From: DATKHR01 sp035939575
GTDB taxonomy: Bacteria; Acidobacteriota; Vicinamibacteria; Vicinamibacterales; CAVVIG01
Direction: 5' to 3'
Length of the DNA stretch: 13,347 nt
NCBI GenBank assembly: GCA_035939575.1
Contig: DASZFS010000053.1
Coordinates: forward strand, 1-13,347
Program-made: the position numbers and the translations under genes
The notes under the pieces: generated by a model
What the model was told of the DNA's origin: nothing
The model's input: the letters and a program-made list of their open reading frames with translations, nothing else
Database searches by the model: none
In this document: positions 8,554 to 13,347 of the stretch, piece by piece
How the letters are laid out: each line of letters opens with the position of its first letter
Numbering within the stretch: the stretch's first letter is position 1

Positions 8554-9999
8554 ATGGATAAACGTACGAGACTTACAAGACCTGCCACACGGTTCGTGGC
8601 GCTCTCCGTGCTGATCGCCGCAATTCCAGCGTTCGCGATCGCGCAGGATCGTCTCGCGCCGAACGCCCTGCCGCAAGCCGATCGCCCGTTCGGGACGCTG
8701 CAGGATCAGGCAGCGATGCAGCAGGCGTGGCTCAAGAAGCGGCTGGACACGTTCCTGCCGGCCTTGATGCGCAAGCACAGCATCGACCTGTGGGTCGTCC
8801 CCATGCGCGAATACAACGAGGATCCGGTCTTCCTCGCGATCACGGCGCCCGAGACGTTTGCCGCAAGGCGCCGCACCATCTACGTGTTCTTCGACAAGTG
8901 CGCGGCGGCCGGTGCACCCCCGAGCCCGGCGTGCGTCGAGCGCATCGCGCTCGGCGGCACCTCGCAGGGCGGGCTCTTTGACGCCAGAACCTCGGCGAAG
9001 GCGATTAACGCCGCCGTCGGCGGACGCCAGGCGGAGCTGTGGGGCGACGAGCAATGGCTGCTGCTCAAACAGGTCGTGGAGGAGCGGAAGCCCAAAGTGA
9101 TCGCGATCGATCGGTCGACGGTGTTTGCGTTCAGCGACGGTCTCTCGAGCGGCGAACTGCAGGGCATGAGCGAGGCGCTGGGCACGCGGTGGACCTCGAA
9201 GTTCCGTGACGCCGAGCGGCTGCCGCTCGATCTGATCGCGTCGCGGCTCCCGGAGGAGGAAGCGTTCTTCGAGAAAATGACCGCGCTCGTCTGGCAGATG
9301 ACGCAGACGATGTTTTCGGAGAAGGTCATCGTGCCCGGAACAACGCGCACGAGCGATCTCGTCTGGTGGTGGCGGCAGCGCACGAACGATCAGGGGCTCG
9401 CCACCTGGTTCCAACCGAGCGTGAACGTCCAGCGCAAGGGGGCGACGGCGAAGGAGATCGGGGACGATCCGATCATTCAGCCGGGCGATGTGCTGCACTG
9501 CGACGTCGGCATCACGGTGGCGCGGCTCAACACGGATACCCAGCACCTGGCGTACGTGCTGCGACCGGGCGAGACCGACGCGCCCGCCGGTCTGAAGCGG
9601 GCGCTGGCGAACGCGAATGCCCTGCAGGACTTCGCGATGGACGAAATCCGCCCGGGGCGCACCGGCAACGAGATTCTGGGAGCGGTGCTCGCGCGCGCGA
9701 AAGCGAAGGAGATCAGCGGCACGATGTACTCGCATCCGATCGGTCTCAACGGCCACGGCGCAGGACCGCTCATCGGTCTCTGGGACTACCAGGACGGCGT
9801 CGTCGGGCGCGGCGAAGCCCGCGTGATTCCGTCCATGTGGTTCTCGATCGAGCTGCAGGCAACAACCCCGGTGCCGGAATGGGACGGGAAACCGGTCCAG
9901 ATGGCGCAGGAAGAGGACATGGTCATCGGCGCCGACGGGAAGAATCGGTGGGCCCGCCAGCGGCAGGACCGGCTGTTTCTCGTCCGAAGCGCACGCTGA
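8554..9999 (+). CDS. Secreted M24-family metallopeptidase (Xaa-Pro aminopeptidase-like)
   Basis: A 481-residue predicted metallopeptidase with the creatinase/aminopeptidase P fold. Residues 1-30 are a Sec-type signal peptide (basic start, hydrophobic core, AIA before Q31), so it should act in the periplasm or outside the cell. An N-terminal creatinase-like domain follows to about residue 235. The C-terminal pita-bread domain carries the five expected dinuclear-metal ligands: D317 (HCDVG), D328 (NTDTQHL), H401 (NGHGAG), E433 (FSIELQ) and E454 (AQEEDMVI). Cys116 and Cys127 lie close together and could form a disulfide. Family members remove an N-terminal residue preceding proline, but the substrate here is unknown, and M24 proteins also include dipeptidases and non-peptidase hydrolases. 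The gene lies 60 bp after the efflux operon with its own candidate promoter. The ATG is chosen because it opens the signal peptide, even though no Shine-Dalgarno precedes it. Confidence 0.88.
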   Translation: MDKRTRLTRPATRFVALSVLIAAIPAFAIAQDRLAPNALPQADRPFGTLQDQAAMQQAWLKKRLDTFLPALMRKHSIDLWVVPMREYNEDPVFLAITAPETFAARRRTIYVFFDKCAAAGAPPSPACVERIALGGTSQGGLFDARTSAKAINAAVGGRQAELWGDEQWLLLKQVVEERKPKVIAIDRSTVFAFSDGLSSGELQGMSEALGTRWTSKFRDAERLPLDLIASRLPEEEAFFEKMTALVWQMTQTMFSEKVIVPGTTRTSDLVWWWRQRTNDQGLATWFQPSVNVQRKGATAKEIGDDPIIQPGDVLHCDVGITVARLNTDTQHLAYVLRPGETDAPAGLKRALANANALQDFAMDEIRPGRTGNEILGAVLARAKAKEISGTMYSHPIGLNGHGAGPLIGLWDYQDGVVGRGEARVIPSMWFSIELQATTPVPEWDGKPVQMAQEEDMVIGADGKNRWARQRQDRLFLVRSAR

Positions 10000-10012
10000 A
10001 CGCCGCTGCGGC

Positions 10013-10056
10013 TTGACATCGGTCCAGTTCCGGTGCGAGTCTAAGGCAGCTATACA
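10013..10056 (+). promoter_or_regulatory. Candidate promoter elements upstream of padR
   Basis: A consensus -35 hexamer TTGACA is present at 10013-10018, and a -10-like TATACA at 10051-10056. They are 32 bp apart, too far to work together with an ordinary sigma-70 polymerase. TATACA lies inside the palindrome and about 15 bp before the ATG, so it is the better candidate -10, paired with a weak -35. TTGACA has no good -10 at 16-18 bp. Confidence 0.3.
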
Positions 10057-10067
10057 TAGCTGCCTTA
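10042..10067. promoter_or_regulatory. Perfect 26-bp palindrome, probable PadR operator
   Basis: Two perfect 11-bp arms, TAAGGCAGCTA and TAGCTGCCTTA, flank the spacer TACA. The site ends 4 bp before the padR ATG and covers the best -10-like element (TATACA). PadR proteins bind as dimers to inverted repeats and commonly repress their own operon, so this is very likely the autoregulatory operator of the padR-permease pair. Binding would block transcription initiation. The role is inferred; the symmetry is seen directly. Confidence 0.75.
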
Positions 10068-10071
10068 TCAT

Positions 10072-10407
10072 ATGGCGAAGCACTCGAACGACCGGCTCCA
10101 GGGCACGCTGGACCTGCTGATTCTGAAGATTCTGAACCGCGGCGGCCCGCTGCACGGGTACGCCATCGCCCAGCGGATTCATCTGATCACGGACGACTCG
10201 TTGCGGATCGAAGAAGGTTCGCTCTACCCCGCCCTTCAGCGCATGACGAATGGGAAATGGCTCCGCGCGCAGTGGGGCACGACCGATACGGGCCGGAAGG
10301 CGCGTTTCTACACGATCACGGCGGCGGGACAGCGGCAACTCGAGGAAGAAGAACGCCGCTGGCTGCTCCTGACCAAGGCGGTCGAGAAGGCCCTGCGATT
10401 CGCGTGA
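10072..10407 (+). CDS. PadR-family transcriptional regulator
   Basis: A 111-residue protein consisting almost entirely of a PadR winged helix-turn-helix. Recognisable pieces are LQGTLDLLILKILNRGGPLHGYAIAQRI (first helices, about residues 9-36), IEEGSLYPALQRMTNGKWLRAQW (recognition helix and wing start, about 47-69) and GRKARFYTITAAGQRQLEEEE (wing and last helix). The long C-terminal dimerisation domain of classical PadR is absent; only a short helical tail remains, as in the small PadR subfamily. It should bind DNA as a dimer, probably at the palindrome immediately upstream. The ATG at 10072 has no Shine-Dalgarno. The permease gene starts 10 bp downstream, so the two are probably one operon, with the regulator controlling permease expression. 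The inducing signal is unknown. Confidence 0.93.
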   Translation: MAKHSNDRLQGTLDLLILKILNRGGPLHGYAIAQRIHLITDDSLRIEEGSLYPALQRMTNGKWLRAQWGTTDTGRKARFYTITAAGQRQLEEEERRWLLLTKAVEKALRFA

Positions 10408-10417
10408 GGGGGACCCA

Positions 10418-13123
10418 GTGCTGTCAATCCGGAGACTCTGGAACGTCGTTCGTCGATCCCGCATGGACGACGACCTCAAGCAGGAATTGGACACGCATCT
10501 GGCGTTGATCGAGGAGGAAGGCCGAGCGCACGGGCTGAGTGCTGACGAAGCCCGCCACGACGCGAGACTGAGATTCGGCAACCCGCTGGCCTACCGGGAG
10601 CGGGCGCTCGACGCCGTCATCGCGACATGGATCACCGACCTGTGGAAGGACGTCATCTTCGCGACCCGCCGGCTGGTGCACAGCCCCGCATTCACGCTCG
10701 CGTCGGTATTGACGCTGGCGCTCGCGATCGGCGCGAACGCTTCGATCTTCGCCGTCGTGGAGCGTGTGGTGCTGAATCCGCTGTCGTATCCCGACTCAGA
10801 CCGCCTGATCGACGTGGATCATGGCGCGCAGCGTCTGAATCTGCCGTCGGGCATGGGGATGACCCGCGGTCTCTACTATCAGTACCTGACCCGCGCCCAT
10901 ACGCTCGACGGCATCGCGCTCTACGCGCCGGACTCGGTGACGCTGACGGGCAGCGGTGATCCGGAGCGCATTCGCGTTGCTCGCACAACGGCGACGCTCG
11001 CGCCGGTGATGCGGGTCTGGCCTGCGCTCGGGCGGTGGCTCACCGACGCCGAAGGCGCGCCAGGCGCGCCACACGTGGCAGTGCTCTCGCACGGGCTCTG
11101 GGTCCGGCGTTACGGAGCCGACTCGGGCATCGTCGGCCGCGCCATCACGCTCGCAGGCGTGCCGACGGAGGTGATCGGCGTCATGCCGGCGTCGTTTGCG
11201 TTTCCCGACCCGCGCGTCGACGCGTGGATCGCCGAGCCAATCGCGCGGTCGATGGGTTTCGGCATCTGGACCTTCCGCGGTGTGGCGCGGTTGCGCGACG
11301 GTGTGACCGTCGCCGACGCGCGCGCCGAGTTGAACGGCCTGATTGGCGACCTGCCACAAGCCTATCCGGGCGACCCGAACGCCGTCGGGAATGGCGAGCA
11401 GATCAAGCTGTTCGCGGTGCCGCAGACGCTGAAGGACATGATCCTCGGGAACGTCGCGCGTGGCCTCTGGATCCTGCTCGCGTCGGTGGGGCTCGTCTTG
11501 CTCGTCGCATGCGCGAACGTCGCGAACCTCTTTCTGGTGCGATCCGAGGCGCGGCAGCGCGAAGTCGCGGTCCGTCTCGCTCTCGGTGCGGGCCGCCTCG
11601 GCATCGCGCGCTACGTCCTCGCAGAGAGTCTCCTCCTCTCGATAACGGGCGGCGTCATCGGACTGGCTCTCGCGTGGGCCGCCACCCGTCTGCTCGTGAC
11701 CGTCGGTCCCGCCAACCTGCCGCGCCTCGCGGAAGTCCGACTGGACGGCGTCTCGGTTGCGTACACACTGGCGCTCAGCATGGCGGCAGCGCTGACATTT
11801 GGCGCGATCCAGCTGTGGCGCGGCCGGCCGCTCGCCGCGTCGCTGCACGAGAGCGGGCGTGGCAACACGGCGAGCCGCGGGCGCCATCGCGCCCGTCGCC
11901 TGCTCATGGGTGGGCAGGTCGCGCTCGCCCTGGTGCTCCTCGCGGCGTCCGGTCTCATCGGCCGTAGTTTCCAGAAGCTGCGCGCGGTGGATCCGGGCTT
12001 CGACCCGGCGTCCGCGCTCACGTTCAGCGTGGGGCTGCCGGATCGCGATTATCCGAATCGAGCGGCGGCCGTCGCGGTGCACGAAACGATGCTCGACCGG
12101 CTGTCGACGCTGCCAGGCGTGACGGCCGTCACTGCATCCACCTGCCTGCCGCTCGCGGGCGGCTGCTTCGGAAATACGGTGATCGTGGAGGGCCGGGCGG
12201 TTCCGCCGGGTACCGTCCCGCCGATCGCGCGCTTCCGGGCGGTCGCCGGCGGGTACTTCGAGGCGATGGGCATCCGGTTGCTTCGCGGACGCGGCATCAC
12301 ACGGAGTGACGTCGACCGGAGCGAGCCGGAGGTCGTCGTCAACGAGGCGTTCGCCGGGAGATTTTTTCCGAATCAGGACGCCATCGGGGCGCGCGTGTCT
12401 TCCAACCGCGCGCCGGCGCGGCCAGGAGAGGCACCGATCGTCACGTGGCTGACGATCGTGGGCATCGCCTCCAATACCCCGACGACTGCCCTCGGGGAGC
12501 CCGATACCGCTTCCCAGCTGTATATGCCGATGTCCATCGCCGGCGGACCCGACTTCCCGATGTCGTCGCTCGTCGGGCCCAACATTTCGGTGATGAGCTA
12601 CGTCGTGCGCTCCGCGTCTGTGTCCGGACTGCTGCCATCCGTGAGGCGCGCCATCGACGGCGTCGATCCGCAGCTTGCCCTGGCGCAGGTGCGCACGCTG
12701 CAGGATACGCTCGACCTCGCGTCGGCGCAGATGGCGTTCATGATGGTCCTGCTGGCGATTGCCGCCGGCGTCGCGCTGACGCTCGGGGTGATCGGGATCT
12801 ACGGCGTGATGTCATACGTCGTCACCCAGCGGACAGGAGAGATCGGTGTGCGGCTTGCCCTCGGCGCCGAGCCCGCGAGCGTTGCGAGGATGATCGTGCG
12901 GCAGGGCGCTCTCGTGGCGCTTGCCGGGATGGCAATCGGCCTCGCGACCGCGCTGGCCGGCAGCCGTCTGATCCAGTCACTGCTCTACGGTGTCGATGCG
13001 CGCGACCCGGGGGTCTTCGCGGCCACGACTCTCACACTGTTCGCCGTGGCGCTGCTTGCGTGCTGGCTGCCCGCGCGCCGCGCCGCCCGTCTCGATCCGC
13101 TTGACGCATTGCGTGCGGACTAG
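10418..13123 (+). CDS. Orphan ABC permease, ADOP type (FtsX/MacB-like, duplicated)
   Basis: A 901-residue inner-membrane protein with two MacB/FtsX permease modules in tandem. The first 85 or so residues are a soluble extension (DDDLKQELDTHL, then HDARLRFGNP) typical of permeases encoded next to PadR genes. TM1 is at about 87-121 (TLASVLTLALAIGANASIFA), followed by a MacB-type periplasmic domain and an FtsX three-TM block near 348-372, 397-425 and 446-467. The second module begins with a TM near 493-515, has its own periplasmic domain, and ends with TMs near 771-800, 829-855 and 864-888. Each FtsX block has the usual cytoplasmic motif (REVAVRLALGA, then GEIGVRLALGA). No ATPase gene is present, hence orphan. 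The start is a GTG with an upstream AGGGGGA Shine-Dalgarno; an ATG at 10463 would shorten the extension. Substrate is unknown; related proteins move lipoproteins, peptides or drugs, or transmit mechanical signals. Confidence 0.92.
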   Translation: MLSIRRLWNVVRRSRMDDDLKQELDTHLALIEEEGRAHGLSADEARHDARLRFGNPLAYRERALDAVIATWITDLWKDVIFATRRLVHSPAFTLASVLTLALAIGANASIFAVVERVVLNPLSYPDSDRLIDVDHGAQRLNLPSGMGMTRGLYYQYLTRAHTLDGIALYAPDSVTLTGSGDPERIRVARTTATLAPVMRVWPALGRWLTDAEGAPGAPHVAVLSHGLWVRRYGADSGIVGRAITLAGVPTEVIGVMPASFAFPDPRVDAWIAEPIARSMGFGIWTFRGVARLRDGVTVADARAELNGLIGDLPQAYPGDPNAVGNGEQIKLFAVPQTLKDMILGNVARGLWILLASVGLVLLVACANVANLFLVRSEARQREVAVRLALGAGRLGIARYVLAESLLLSITGGVIGLALAWAATRLLVTVGPANLPRLAEVRLDGVSVAYTLALSMAAALTFGAIQLWRGRPLAASLHESGRGNTASRGRHRARRLLMGGQVALALVLLAASGLIGRSFQKLRAVDPGFDPASALTFSVGLPDRDYPNRAAAVAVHETMLDRLSTLPGVTAVTASTCLPLAGGCFGNTVIVEGRAVPPGTVPPIARFRAVAGGYFEAMGIRLLRGRGITRSDVDRSEPEVVVNEAFAGRFFPNQDAIGARVSSNRAPARPGEAPIVTWLTIVGIASNTPTTALGEPDTASQLYMPMSIAGGPDFPMSSLVGPNISVMSYVVRSASVSGLLPSVRRAIDGVDPQLALAQVRTLQDTLDLASAQMAFMMVLLAIAAGVALTLGVIGIYGVMSYVVTQRTGEIGVRLALGAEPASVARMIVRQGALVALAGMAIGLATALAGSRLIQSLLYGVDARDPGVFAATTLTLFAVALLACWLPARRAARLDPLDALRAD

Positions 13124-13208
13124 CGGCTGGCTCTTGAACGCATCGGCAGAAGTGACACTGATGCTCAGAATGGGGCTAAAGGCTCATGGCCGCGTGTAGG
13201 GGCTGAAG
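13124..13208. other. Non-coding stretch between permease gene and group II intron
   Basis: No convincing gene, terminator hairpin or T-tract is seen. It is the 3' exon side of the intron on the minus strand. The only local structure noted is the 11-nt motif GGGGCTRAAGG, occurring at 13172-13182 and again at 13199-13209, the second copy running up to the predicted splice junction. Confidence 0.5.
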
Positions 13209-13211
13209 GTA

Positions 13212-13323
13212 GAGTCGAGGAGAAGCGCGGTGACATGGAGGGCCGGCGGCGCCTAACGCGCGCAGCGTCCTTTCGGGGCTGCGCTCGCCGAGAAGCCCAG
13301 TGCTCCGTTTCTTCTCCCCGCTC
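13212..13323 (-). ncRNA. Group II intron domain VI with bulged branch-point A
   Basis: The minus-strand 5' arm at 13323-13311 (GAGCGGGGAGAAG) pairs with the 3' arm at 13225-13212 (CTTCTCCTCGACTC). This gives 13 base pairs, one of them G-U, and a single unpaired adenosine at 13215. That A is 6 nt before the last intron base at 13209, the position expected for the lariat branch point. The internal part is long (about 85 nt) and holds a further hairpin at 13260-13284. Confidence 0.8.
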
Positions 13324-13326
13324 ATC

Positions 13327-13347
13327 GAACCGGACGTGACCATTTCG
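13327..13347 (-). ncRNA. Group II intron domain V, 3' half
   Basis: On the minus strand the sequence is a GAAA tetraloop (13346-13343) followed by T, GGT, then CACGTCCGGTTC ending at 13327. This matches the 3' arm of the roughly 34-nt catalytic domain V, whose 5' arm (expected to begin GAGCCGGA) lies outside the window. The catalytic AGC triad is on the missing arm and cannot be checked. Confidence 0.8.

Larger units (their letters stand above)
13209..13347 (-). mobile_element. 3' end of a group II intron (runs off the window)
   Basis: Read on the minus strand, the end of the window carries the 3' half of domain V followed directly by a domain VI and a CTCTAC end. Group II introns are self-splicing ribozymes that move by retrohoming when they encode a reverse transcriptase in domain IV. 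That part, and the 5' exon, would lie beyond position 13347. The predicted 3' splice site is between 13209 and 13208, fitting the AY intron-end rule; a shift of one base is possible. The intron is antisense to the permease gene and 85 bp beyond its stop, so it does not interrupt it. Support is structural: a GAAA loop, the expected 16 nt after it ending in GGTTC, and a single bulged A in the closing stem of domain VI. Confidence 0.82.

Noticed and set aside
10002..10012. Short inverted repeat GCCG-CTG-CGGC after the peptidase stop
   Set aside because: Only four base pairs and no T-tract, so it is too weak to call a terminator.
10042..10071. Palindrome as a rho-independent terminator of the peptidase gene
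   Set aside because: The dyad is strong but no T-tract follows on either strand, and its position against the padR start fits an operator better.
7957..10581. 874-residue open frame on the minus strand across the peptidase and padR region
   Set aside because: It is antisense to three supported genes and spans intergenic regions. Its composition is typical of a GC-rich shadow frame and no family features are seen.
12990..13199. 69-residue + strand open frame over the permease 3' end and beyond
   Set aside because: It is mostly out of frame with the permease and has no Shine-Dalgarno. The Arg/Pro-rich start is a shadow of the permease gene.
13251..13257. GCCTAAC resembling an integron attC inverse core site
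   Set aside because: No matching GTTRRRY partner at the expected distance was found, and the sequence is explained as part of the intron domain VI loop.

Overview
The window is GC-rich, densely packed bacterial DNA of Gram-negative type. It encodes a tripartite inner-to-outer-membrane efflux pump, an outer-membrane lipoprotein signal and a periplasmic enzyme. A PadR regulator next to a large FtsX/MacB-type permease with two permease modules and no ATPase gene is an arrangement typical of Acidobacteriota, and the base composition would suit class Vicinamibacteria. That placement is an inference from gene style; the window contains no marker gene.

Layout, left to right. (1) Positions 1-8493, + strand: an MdtABC-type multidrug efflux operon. 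It holds the 3' part of the periplasmic adaptor (MdtA-like), two paralogous RND transporters (MdtB-like and MdtC-like) and a NodT-family outer-membrane factor. The genes overlap or lie within 16 bp, so they should be co-transcribed. The protein set would form one proton-driven pump spanning both membranes, with two different RND subunits as in E. coli MdtBC. (2) Positions 8554-9999: a secreted M24-family (Xaa-Pro aminopeptidase-like) metallopeptidase. It appears to have its own extended -10 promoter close enough to the ATG to suggest a leaderless mRNA. (3) Positions 10042-13123: a perfect 26-bp palindrome (11-bp arms), then a small PadR-family repressor, then a 901-residue orphan ABC permease of the ADOP type. 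The two genes form a short operon that is probably autoregulated through the palindrome. (4) Positions 13124-13347: a short non-coding stretch, then, on the minus strand, the 3' end of a group II intron that runs off the right edge.

The intron end is the least expected item. Read on the minus strand, the last 139 bases hold the 3' half of a domain V (GAAA loop, CACGTCCGGTTC) and a domain VI closed by 13 base pairs with exactly one bulged adenosine. That adenosine lies 6 nt from a CTCTAC 3' end, which is the expected geometry for a lariat branch point. The reverse transcriptase, if present, would lie beyond position 13347. Nothing else in the window looks like an undescribed system; the remaining observations are mainly regulatory sites and local departures from family norms.
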